Of a DNA stretch of 19,544 nt, positions 6,877-13,957 are shown one piece after another. Numbering within the stretch: the stretch's first letter is position 1; each line of letters begins with the position of its first letter. The notes below the pieces were generated by a model that saw only the letters and a program-made list of their open reading frames with translations, had not been told where the DNA came from and searched no databases. This DNA is from a bacterium. Its GTDB lineage: Bacteria; UBP6; JAFGXH01. The translations under genes and the position numbers were made by a program. The stretch spans positions 1-19,544 of the forward strand of contig JAMOQH010000026.1 in the NCBI GenBank assembly GCA_027064085.1. The letters run 5' to 3'.

Positions 6877-7752
6877 ATGAGGATTGCATATTTTTTTAAC
6901 AAAGCGATAAAAAGTATAATTAGGAACATTTCATTGAATCTATTTTTGATGTTTATAATAGCTGCGTCTTTAATTATACTAAATCTTTTTTTATTAATAT
7001 CATATAATTTAAATATTTTTTTAGAAAATCATTCATCAAGAGATATGATTATTTATTTAGAAGTATTAGCAGAAAGTAAAGATATTAAAACTTATCAAGA
7101 CAAAGTAAAAAAACTTTTGCCTGATATTCAAACAATTAAATATGTAACAAATAAAGAAGCGTTAAAATCTTTTAAAAAAGAATTGGGTAAAAACGGAGAT
7201 TTACTAGAGGGATTGGACGCGAATATTTTACCTTCTTATTTTAAAGTAAGGTTTTCAAAACGATTAAAGTTATCTAAAACTTTAGTAAAATCTATTACGG
7301 ATTTATTTTTTGTTGATAGTTTATCTTATGGTAAAAAAACTTATAATAAAATAAAAAAAATTAGAGATGTTTCAACTTCATTATCTTATTATATTTTAAT
7401 TTTTATAATCATAATAACAATATTCACAATTTACACTACAATTAAACTGACTATTTATTCAAGAAAAGAAGAGATAGAAACTTTAGAATTAGTTGGTGCT
7501 ACTCAAGAATTTATAATTTTTCCTTTTTATATTGAAGGAGTATTGCAAGGTATTATCAGTTCAAGCCTTGCTTTATTTATTTTGTATATAATATATTCAT
7601 TTTCATTATCAAATATAGCAGAATTATTACCTATTGGTATTTCGGGATTTCAATTTTTGCCTATTTCATATATTTTTATTAATCTTTTTGTAACAAGTTT
7701 TCTTGGTTTGCTTTCTTCACATATTTCAGTTGTTAAATTTTTAAAGATATGA
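6877..7752 (+). CDS. ftsX: Cell division ABC-type membrane protein FtsX
   Basis: FtsX is the membrane half of the FtsEX complex, which couples ATP use by FtsE to activation of peptidoglycan hydrolases at the septum. The 291-aa protein has the family's four helices (about 19-43, 166-190, 218-243, 261-283). A large extracytoplasmic loop follows helix 1 and contains VTNKEALKSFKKELG (90-104) and ILPSYFKVRF (117-126). The hallmark LELVGATQEFIIFPFYIEG (203-221) is present. In most genomes ftsE lies directly upstream; here a divergent unrelated operon does, so FtsE must be encoded elsewhere. The ATG has no Shine-Dalgarno site (upstream TATTTTTATCCT) and no earlier in-frame start. Its stop overlaps the envC start by 4 nt (ATGA), the only TGA stop among the complete genes here. 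Confidence 0.93.
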   Translation: MRIAYFFNKAIKSIIRNISLNLFLMFIIAASLIILNLFLLISYNLNIFLENHSSRDMIIYLEVLAESKDIKTYQDKVKKLLPDIQTIKYVTNKEALKSFKKELGKNGDLLEGLDANILPSYFKVRFSKRLKLSKTLVKSITDLFFVDSLSYGKKTYNKIKKIRDVSTSLSYYILIFIIIITIFTIYTTIKLTIYSRKEEIETLELVGATQEFIIFPFYIEGVLQGIISSSLALFILYIIYSFSLSNIAELLPIGISGFQFLPISYIFINLFVTSFLGLLSSHISVVKFLKI

Positions 7753-8762
7753 AACTATTTTTATTCTTTTTAATTGCTATAAACATTCAAGCTGTTTCCA
7801 TTTTAGATAAAGTAAAAAATTTGGATTATAAAATATCTAATATTTCAAAATCTATAGATAAAAGTAAAAAAGATATTATTGAATTAGAAAAAAAACTAGA
7901 AAATAGTAAATTAAGAATTAGAAATCTAAAAAATAGTAATAAAAAATTAGAAATTATTATAAAAAAAAGAGTTAAATACTTATTTAAAATACTTAATGGA
8001 AATAATTTCTTGCAATTAATTGATTCTAAAGATGCTTTAAGTGTAGAGAGAAAAGAAAAGTTTTTTAAAATTGTAATAAACAATGATATTAATTTAATAA
8101 GAAACTATTTAATAAAGTTAAAAGAAATTAATAAAATTATTGATTTATATGAAAATCAAATTAAAGAATTAAAAGAAAGGCAACTAAAACTTGAAATTCA
8201 AAAAAAGGATTTTATAAAAGAAAGGAATGAAAAAAGAAGATATATTATAAAAGTTAAAAAATCTAGAACTTTAAATAAAAAATTAAAAAATGAAAAAAAA
8301 GTGGTTTCTAATAAAATAAATAAAAAATTAGTAACTAGAAATTCTTATTCTGGTTTTTTAAGAATGAAGGGTAAGTTGGATTTTCCAGTTAATTCAAAAG
8401 TTTATAAGTGGTATTATGTTAGGTATATAAAGTCTAAAAAATATTATGATATGCACAAAGGATTAACTTTTAAGGTGCCAATAGGAACAAGAGTTCATAA
8501 TGTTTATAAAGGAAATATTGTTTTTGCAAATTATATAAAGGGTTATGGGAAAACAGTAATTGTTTCACATGGAGGTGGTTTTTATAGTATTTATATGCAT
8601 TTGAGCAAAATATTAAAAAAATCAGGAGAAAAAGTTGAGGACAGGGAGGTAATTGCTTTGAGTGGAGATACGGGCTCAACTGAATATCCTAAATTATATT
8701 TTGAAATAAGAAAAAAGAAGAATCCTATAAATTTAAATAAGTGGTTTAATGTTAAAAAATAA
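7749..8762 (+). CDS. envC: EnvC-like murein hydrolase activator with degenerate LytM domain
   Basis: A 337-aa exported protein: signal peptide (MKLFLFFLIAINIQA), two coiled-coil stretches (about 20-80 and 105-185), then a LytM/M23 domain (about 208-335). EnvC-type proteins do not cut peptidoglycan; they bind FtsX by their coiled coil and switch on periplasmic amidases. The LytM domain here has lost most metal ligands. HKGLTF keeps H236 but has T240 where active enzymes have Asp, and KLYF has K315 and Y317 where the HxH pair should be, much like E. coli EnvC. H284 in YMHL is kept. The 4-nt overlap with ftsX implies coupled translation and supports an FtsX partner role. It is extremely rich in lysine and asparagine. 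An Amidase_3 partner is not in this window. Confidence 0.85.
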   Translation: MKLFLFFLIAINIQAVSILDKVKNLDYKISNISKSIDKSKKDIIELEKKLENSKLRIRNLKNSNKKLEIIIKKRVKYLFKILNGNNFLQLIDSKDALSVERKEKFFKIVINNDINLIRNYLIKLKEINKIIDLYENQIKELKERQLKLEIQKKDFIKERNEKRRYIIKVKKSRTLNKKLKNEKKVVSNKINKKLVTRNSYSGFLRMKGKLDFPVNSKVYKWYYVRYIKSKKYYDMHKGLTFKVPIGTRVHNVYKGNIVFANYIKGYGKTVIVSHGGGFYSIYMHLSKILKKSGEKVEDREVIALSGDTGSTEYPKLYFEIRKKKNPINLNKWFNVKK

Positions 8763-8773
8763 ATGGAGTTATT

Positions 8774-10090
8774 ATGAATGTTGTTAACATGTTTAAAAAA
8801 GGTCTTGAGCAATTACAACGAAAAAAAAGAATTAGAAATTTAAAAAATGAATTGATATTAAAAAGGGAGGAATTATCTAAATTATACTTAGATATTGGTT
8901 TTAAGATTAGTAATATGGATGTTGAAAAATTTGCTGATTTTGAAGAAGTAAATTCTATGAAAAATGTTTTAAGTATTATTGAGAAGTTAGAACAAGAGAA
9001 TTTAGAATTAGAAGAAAAAATTGATATAACAAAAGAGGATTACAATCATCAAATTGATTCTTATACTCCTTTAATAGCGGAACTAAAAGAAAATCTTTCT
9101 ATTCCTCAGAATAAATTAATAAAACTTAAAGAAGAGTCTTTAGAAATAAAGAAAGTATTAAAAGAATCTAAAGATATATTAAAGGAAAAAGAAGGTATTT
9201 TTAAAGATACTCAAGAGAGATTAGACAATAAATCAGAAGAAGATGGATTAGATGAAGATAAAATATTAATTTTAGAAAATGATTATAAAAGATTACAAAA
9301 AGAGTTATTAGAAATTACACATGATTTTGAGACTAAAACAGATGAATATAATGCTCTTAAAGAAAATATAAAAGTTGTAACAGAAGAAATAAAAACAGCT
9401 GAGGAGCAAATTAATACATATAAAAAAGAGATTGGTAGATTAAAAAAAGAGAAAATCAGGGAGATTGATGCAATAAAAAAGATTATTTCTACAAATAAAA
9501 ACTCAGTTATAAATCGTAATAAAGAACTTGAAGGGATTTATAAAAATATTGGAAATTTATCATTTTCTAAAAATATTTTACCAAATGAATTTGTAGGTTT
9601 TTATGAAAAGATAGATATAATTAATGAAGAAATTGATGAAATAAGTAAAAATAGGCAAAGTCTTGCTGTTGAAATTGATAAAACAGATAGTATGGTACTT
9701 TTTAAGTTTTTTTCTATGATGTTAGTGTTGGTTGCTATTATTATTTTAATAATTTGGGGAGTAATTAGTTTTTCTAATAGTAATGAAAAGAAGGGCGTTT
9801 TAGATAATCATAAAACTAAAATTAATAATATTTCTTGTAATAAAGGAGAGATATTAATGAAGGTACCTAAAAAGTTAAAAGCCCCATTTTCAGTTAAATC
9901 AAGAAATTTGTTAAGTAAGATTAATAAAGAAGGTGATAATATAAAAGTTGTGTTTTCTGCTGATTTAGAAGATAAAAAAGATGAATACAATTTACATATA
10001 CTAAGTTCAGGAAAAGAATTTACAGAATATAAAATAAAAACTAAAACTGATGATAAGAAGTGTTTAAAGTTTTATTTAAACAAGGATTAA
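8774..10090 (+). CDS. Coiled-coil protein with one C-terminal-side membrane helix, unknown
   Basis: This 438-aa protein is not recognised. Residues about 8-300 are almost entirely charged coiled coil. One membrane helix follows at about 306-333 (FKFFSMMLVLVAIIILIIWG), then a soluble domain of about 100 aa that looks beta-rich (IKVVFSADLED, YKIKTKTDDKKCLKFYL). An internal repeat is visible: ELSKLYLDIGFKI (33-45), then an acidic helix, resembles ELEGIYKNIGNLSF (251-264), then another acidic helix. No signal peptide is present, so the long coiled coil should be cytoplasmic and the small end domain periplasmic. GGAG precedes the ATG, and the start is 11 nt after the envC stop, so it is the third gene of the ftsX operon. 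Context suggests an envelope or division role, but that is inference. It ends 1 nt from the stop of the convergent pit gene. Confidence 0.8.
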   Translation: MNVVNMFKKGLEQLQRKKRIRNLKNELILKREELSKLYLDIGFKISNMDVEKFADFEEVNSMKNVLSIIEKLEQENLELEEKIDITKEDYNHQIDSYTPLIAELKENLSIPQNKLIKLKEESLEIKKVLKESKDILKEKEGIFKDTQERLDNKSEEDGLDEDKILILENDYKRLQKELLEITHDFETKTDEYNALKENIKVVTEEIKTAEEQINTYKKEIGRLKKEKIREIDAIKKIISTNKNSVINRNKELEGIYKNIGNLSFSKNILPNEFVGFYEKIDIINEEIDEISKNRQSLAVEIDKTDSMVLFKFFSMMLVLVAIIILIIWGVISFSNSNEKKGVLDNHKTKINNISCNKGEILMKVPKKLKAPFSVKSRNLLSKINKEGDNIKVVFSADLEDKKDEYNLHILSSGKEFTEYKIKTKTDDKKCLKFYLNKD

Positions 10091-10091
10091 T

Positions 10092-11573
10092 TTATTTGAT
10101 TTTTGAATTATGATATAGAATTTGTAATTTAGTTTTAAGTGATTTATTGTATATTTTGTTTTTTATATTTTTCTTTTTCAACTTCCAAGATTTAGATTTT
10201 TTGGATAAATCATCGTATAATTGCCATTTATAGTTATAATTATTACCATCAATAAGTTTTATTCCTTTTAATTGGTTTTTAGTGTAATTTAAATCTTTTA
10301 TCTCAGATATTTTCTTGTAATTTATTTTCATTTTATCGATTTTAGATTGGTCTATTAATTTTAAAACTAAAGTATAATCTTTTATACTTTTAGATAATTC
10401 TTTTTGTAATTTAATAGCATTATTAAAGTTTTTATCAATAATTTTATCTAAAGCATTAATTACTTTTTTATTTTTAAATAATTTATTATGCATTTTAGAT
10501 AAACCTGCTTGAGTTAACCTATAATTAATAGTTGTATATACTTTTTGTTGAAAAACATTTTGTATAAAGAATAACATGATAAAGCTGACTATGGCAGCAA
10601 TAAGAGGTGTTGAAACCCAACCTGATGCAATTTTACCTAGTGTTCCATATTTTATATTTCTTCCACCTTTTGCTAAGCCAATACCAATAACAGCACCAAT
10701 AACTGTTTGAGAGCTTGAAACTGGTACAAGAGGAATTGTAGGAAGTCCATGAGTATAAAGCCAATGCTCCAAGCCTTCTGATGAAAATAAAAATAACACT
10801 ATTGCTTGGCTTAATACAACAATTAGTGCTGCAACGGGAGATAATTTAACTAAACCATCACCAACAGTCATCATAACTTTTTTAGAGTATGTAAAAACAC
10901 CCACCCCAATAGCTAAACCACCAAATGCAAATAATATTTGAATACTTGTTAAGTTAAATAATCCATAAAAAGATAAATCTTTAAATGGAGATACATCAAC
11001 AAAAACTCCCATAACATTTGCTATATTATTTGCTCCTAGACTATAAGACGCCAAGGCCCCAATAACAATTAGCCCAATTCTTGTAAGCATATCTTGTGTT
11101 ATAATATGAATGGATGATTTTTCTATAATTTTTTGCATTAATTTAAAAACTATTACTGAAATAATTGCTGCTAATATAGGAGATGCAAGCCAAGATAGCA
11201 TAATTTTTGTTAATGAATTGTAGTCAGTAACAGAATTACTAAAAAAGTTCCAGCCAATAATTGCACCAACAACTGACTGTGATGTTGATACGGGTAATTT
11301 AAGCTTAGTCATCCATGCAACAGTTATTGCCGCGGCAAACGCAACAGTAAAAGAACCTGCAATTGCATTAACTGAGCCTAGTTTACCCAGAGTATGAGCG
11401 GCTCCTGCTCCCCCAATGATGGCTCCTAGCAAAATAAATACAGAGGCTAATATTGCGGCTGTTTTAAATTTGACCATTTTAGAGCCAACTGCCGTACCAT
11501 AAATATTTGCAGCATCATTTGCTCCTAACGACCATCCTAAAAATAATCCACTTGTTAAAAAAATAAAAAACAT
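10092..11573 (-). CDS. pit: Pit-family inorganic phosphate transporter
   Basis: A 493-aa PiT permease (PF01384) that takes up phosphate, or metal-phosphate, driven by ion symport. Both family repeats are visible: GANDAAN (17-23) with PVSTSQS (94-100), and GANNIAN (180-186) with PVSSSQTVIGAVIG (284-297). Membrane helices fill residues 1-341. The remaining 150 residues form a polar, lysine-rich tail with little hydrophobicity, making the protein longer than the short bacterial forms. AGGAAA lies shortly before the ATG. The gene follows the DUF47 gene by 15 nt, the usual pairing in which the PhoU-like partner controls the transporter. It is transcribed against the coiled-coil gene with a 1-nt gap. 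Confidence 0.93.
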   Translation of the reverse strand: MFFIFLTSGLFLGWSLGANDAANIYGTAVGSKMVKFKTAAILASVFILLGAIIGGAGAAHTLGKLGSVNAIAGSFTVAFAAAITVAWMTKLKLPVSTSQSVVGAIIGWNFFSNSVTDYNSLTKIMLSWLASPILAAIISVIVFKLMQKIIEKSSIHIITQDMLTRIGLIVIGALASYSLGANNIANVMGVFVDVSPFKDLSFYGLFNLTSIQILFAFGGLAIGVGVFTYSKKVMMTVGDGLVKLSPVAALIVVLSQAIVLFLFSSEGLEHWLYTHGLPTIPLVPVSSSQTVIGAVIGIGLAKGGRNIKYGTLGKIASGWVSTPLIAAIVSFIMLFFIQNVFQQKVYTTINYRLTQAGLSKMHNKLFKNKKVINALDKIIDKNFNNAIKLQKELSKSIKDYTLVLKLIDQSKIDKMKINYKKISEIKDLNYTKNQLKGIKLIDGNNYNYKWQLYDDLSKKSKSWKLKKKNIKNKIYNKSLKTKLQILYHNSKIK

Positions 11574-11588
11574 AATTTCCTTTAATTT

Positions 11589-12233
11589 TTATATTGATCT
11601 TTTAATTACAGATATTGAAATTCTCTCTGACACATCTTCTGCCATATCTGAAATTCTTTCTATTGTATGAGTAAAAAATCTTAAATGTTGTTTTTCTGCT
11701 AAGTTTAAATTTTCTGATCTAAATATATTTGTTCTTAATTCTGTTGTGATTTTATCTACTTCTGATTCATAAAAGCTTACTTTAGTAATATAATCCTTTA
11801 CCATAAGAGAGCTAACAAAGTACGCTCTTGCTGCAAGGACTAAATTTTCAACAGATTTTGTTGTTTGTTCTGTTAAGTTTATGTAACCTTTTTTAAATTC
11901 TTCTGGAATATTTGGTAGTTCTATAGAAAAATTATATAAGACCTCTTTTGAAGTATCAATTATTTTATCAAGATTTTCTAGTAATCCTAGCACATCTCCT
12001 CTTGATTCAGGCATTAAAGAATATGTGTATAATTCAATTTCAACATATTTTCTGTCTTTATCTGCATTATGCTCTTCTTTTGTAATTTCTTCAATTCTAG
12101 AATTGAAATCTTTCATTTCTGAGTTTAGATATGCTTTTATACCTGCTTCTAGTATAAGTGAACTTTTTAATAATGAGTCTAAAAAATTATCGATTTTCTG
12201 CTCCAATGCCTTAGTTTTCTTAAATGGTAACAT
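11589..12233 (-). CDS. DUF47/PhoU-like accessory protein of Pit
   Basis: This 214-aa all-helical cytoplasmic protein matches the DUF47 (PF01865) family, relatives of PhoU. Seen are ITKEEHNADKDRKYVE (about residues 50-65), the LMPESRGDVLGLLENLDKII block (about 73-92), and a second helical half ending RISDMAEDVSERISI. The acidic E/D-rich helices in each half recall the metal-binding helices of PhoU. DUF47 genes normally sit beside pit, as here, and are thought to control its activity; this has been shown for few members. AGAGGAAAT precedes the ATG. It is first in its operon, with a promoter in the 150-nt gap shared with cmk. Confidence 0.9.
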   Translation of the reverse strand: MLPFKKTKALEQKIDNFLDSLLKSSLILEAGIKAYLNSEMKDFNSRIEEITKEEHNADKDRKYVEIELYTYSLMPESRGDVLGLLENLDKIIDTSKEVLYNFSIELPNIPEEFKKGYINLTEQTTKSVENLVLAARAYFVSSLMVKDYITKVSFYESEVDKITTELRTNIFRSENLNLAEKQHLRFFTHTIERISDMAEDVSERISISVIKRSI

Positions 12234-12263
12234 ATTTCCTCTATTACATAAATAAAAAGAGCC

Positions 12264-12292
12264 ATTAGATTATAAAACAATGATGTTGTCAA
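12264..12292 (-). promoter_or_regulatory. Candidate promoter of the DUF47-pit operon
   Basis: On the minus strand a perfect TTGACA (12292-12287) is followed after 17 nt by TCTAAT (12269-12264). A perfect TATAAT (12274-12269) also overlaps but is only 12 nt from TTGACA. No clear Pho box is visible. Confidence 0.45.
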
Positions 12293-12321
12293 GTATAATT
12301 TTCAAATAATTGAAGTAAAAT

Positions 12322-12359
12322 AAAAAAAAATTGACTATATTTACAATAAATTATATAAA
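12322..12359 (+). promoter_or_regulatory. Candidate strong promoter of the cmk operon with A-tract
   Basis: TTGACT (12331-12336), 17 nt, TATAAA (12354-12359). A run of nine A (12322-12330) abuts the -35 box, like an UP element that contacts RNA polymerase alpha. Transcription would start near 12366, leaving a leader of about 18 nt with the GAGGAG site. Confidence 0.55.
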
Positions 12360-12383
12360 AAGAGGTTGTTATTTTGAGGAGTT

Positions 12384-13052
12384 ATGAGTATTGTTATTGC
12401 AATTGATGGGCCAGGAGGAGTAGGAAAAAGTTCTGTTAGTTTTGAAATCGCCAAAAAATTTAATTTTATGCTAATTGATACTGGCGCTATGTATAGAGCT
12501 GTTGCTTTATTTGCAATAAAAAATAATATTTCTTTTGAAGGAGAGAAGATACTTGAGTTAGCAAAAAAGCTTAAGTTTTCTTTTAAACAAAAAAATGATA
12601 AGAATTTAGTGTTTGTTAATAACAAAGATATAAGTTCCATTATAAGAACACAAGAAGTATCAATGAATGCTAGTAATGTGGCTAAAAATGGAAGATTAAG
12701 AAAGATACTTGTTGATAAACAAAGAGAACTAGGAAAAGAAAATTCTATTGTTATTGAAGGGCGTGATATCGGTACTGTTGTTTTTCCAAATGCAGGAATA
12801 AAATTATTCTTAACTGCTTCATCTGAAATAAGAGCAGAAAGAAGATATAAGGAATTACTTGCAAAAGGTCTTGATATTTCTTTTGAAAAAGTACTAGAAG
12901 AGTTAAAAGAAAGAGATTATAATGATAGTCATAGAGAAGCAAGCCCATTAATACAGGCAGATGATGCGATTTTAATTGATACTGGTAACTTATCTATTGA
13001 AGAAGTTATTAATAAGGTAATTGAAATAATTAAAGAAAGAATAGGAGTGTAA
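12384..13052 (+). CDS. cmk: Cytidylate kinase
   Basis: Cmk phosphorylates CMP and dCMP with ATP in the cytoplasm, feeding nucleotide and phospholipid precursor pools. The 222-aa protein shows the P-loop GPGGVGKSS (9-17), the CMP-side motif DTGAMYRAV (32-40), EGRDIGTVVFP (125-135), the lid arginines in AERRYKE (151-157), and RDYNDSHREASPL (177-189). All are standard for bacterial Cmk of about 220-230 aa. GAGGAG lies about 2 nt before the ATG. Its TAA stop shares one base with the ATG of the next gene (TAATG), so translation of the downstream lipoprotein is probably coupled. Cmk often heads mixed operons; the partners here are envelope genes. Confidence 0.96.
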   Translation: MSIVIAIDGPGGVGKSSVSFEIAKKFNFMLIDTGAMYRAVALFAIKNNISFEGEKILELAKKLKFSFKQKNDKNLVFVNNKDISSIIRTQEVSMNASNVAKNGRLRKILVDKQRELGKENSIVIEGRDIGTVVFPNAGIKLFLTASSEIRAERRYKELLAKGLDISFEKVLEELKERDYNDSHREASPLIQADDAILIDTGNLSIEEVINKVIEIIKERIGV

Positions 13053-13942
13053 TGAAAAAGATTTTAATATTATTAATATTGTTGATGTTTAATTATTCTT
13101 GTGTTAGCACTGCTGAAGGTAATACAATTAAGAAAAATGTTGCTAGAATAGATGCAAAATATAAAATGCTTGAAAATAAAGTAAACAATGACCAAAATAA
13201 GGTGAAAAGAAAATTAAGAAGAGTTGATGTTAAACTTTTAGAAATGAACAAAATTCTTAAAGAAGCTAAAAAATTGCTACATCATAATAATGCTGATTTT
13301 GGACAAGATATGGTTCAAATGGATATACGACTCAAGAAAGCAGAAGGTAAAAACGAGGAGATTCTTTTTAAATTTGAGCAATTAGAAAAAAAGTTTAAGG
13401 AATTAAAAGAAAGGCTAAAGGATGTAGATGTAAATATTGCTATGAATAATTCTAAAACTCAAGCTGTTAAGTCAAATAGCGTAGCAAAGGATAATAAAAA
13501 TACTAAAAATATTAATCCTAGTAGTTCTGATTATAAAAAACTAAATAATCCTATCGCATTGTTTAAATTAGGATATGCTTATATTGATGGTAAAAAATAT
13601 AAATCTATGGAACATAAAGACAGAATGAATAAATCTATTGAAATTTTTAATTTTTTAATTAAAAAATTTCCTAAACATAATAAAGCTAATTCTGCTAGAT
13701 ACTGGGTAACTCAAGCTTATTATTCTTCTGGGCAATATGAAAAAGCTTATAGAGTTATGAGTAAGTTTTTAGCAAAATATCCTAAAAGTAGACATATTTC
13801 ACAGATATTATTTCAAATGGCTAATTCTTTAAAGAATTTAGGCTTAAAAAAAGATAGTAAGACTCTATTTAAAACATTGATAAAATTATATCCTAGAAGT
13901 GGATATTCTAAAAAAGCAAAATCTATAATTAAAAACTTATAA
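13052..13942 (+). CDS. CpoB/YbgF-like TPR lipoprotein with coiled coil
   Basis: A 296-aa envelope protein. MKKILILLILLMFNYSC is a lipoprotein signal with the lipid-bearing cysteine at residue 17 (lipobox NYSC). Residues about 25-130 are charged coiled coil, followed by a polar linker and TPR-like repeats (about 167-296: NPIALFKLGYAY, SARYWVTQAYYSSGQYEKAY, QILFQMANSLKNLG, each followed by a YP or FP turn). Coiled coil then TPR is the layout of CpoB/YbgF, which coordinates peptidoglycan synthesis with outer-membrane constriction, and the repeats also recall BamD. CpoB of E. coli is not a lipoprotein and sits with tol-pal, absent here. The start shares a base with the cmk stop, and AGGAG lies in the end of cmk. 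Confidence 0.8.
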   Translation: MKKILILLILLMFNYSCVSTAEGNTIKKNVARIDAKYKMLENKVNNDQNKVKRKLRRVDVKLLEMNKILKEAKKLLHHNNADFGQDMVQMDIRLKKAEGKNEEILFKFEQLEKKFKELKERLKDVDVNIAMNNSKTQAVKSNSVAKDNKNTKNINPSSSDYKKLNNPIALFKLGYAYIDGKKYKSMEHKDRMNKSIEIFNFLIKKFPKHNKANSARYWVTQAYYSSGQYEKAYRVMSKFLAKYPKSRHISQILFQMANSLKNLGLKKDSKTLFKTLIKLYPRSGYSKKAKSIIKNL

Positions 13943-13957
13943 ATGTTAGGAGGAAGA

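Noticed and set aside
7750-7752. Possible recoding of TGA, given that TAA and TAG are almost the only stops
   Set aside because: ftsX ends at TGA exactly where the family ends and where envC begins, so TGA is read as stop; its rarity fits the A/T bias.
12269-12292. TTGACA with TATAAT 12 nt apart upstream of the DUF47 gene
   Set aside because: A 12-nt spacer is too short for a sigma70 promoter; the 17-nt spaced TCTAAT is preferred.
12751-12948. Minus-strand open frame within cmk
   Set aside because: It is a shadow of a universally conserved gene with intact motifs.
13943-13957. First ATG of the 405-aa lipoprotein frame
   Set aside because: It has no ribosome site, and it would place the AGGAGG inside the coding region; the ATG at 13958 follows that site directly and gives a normal signal peptide.
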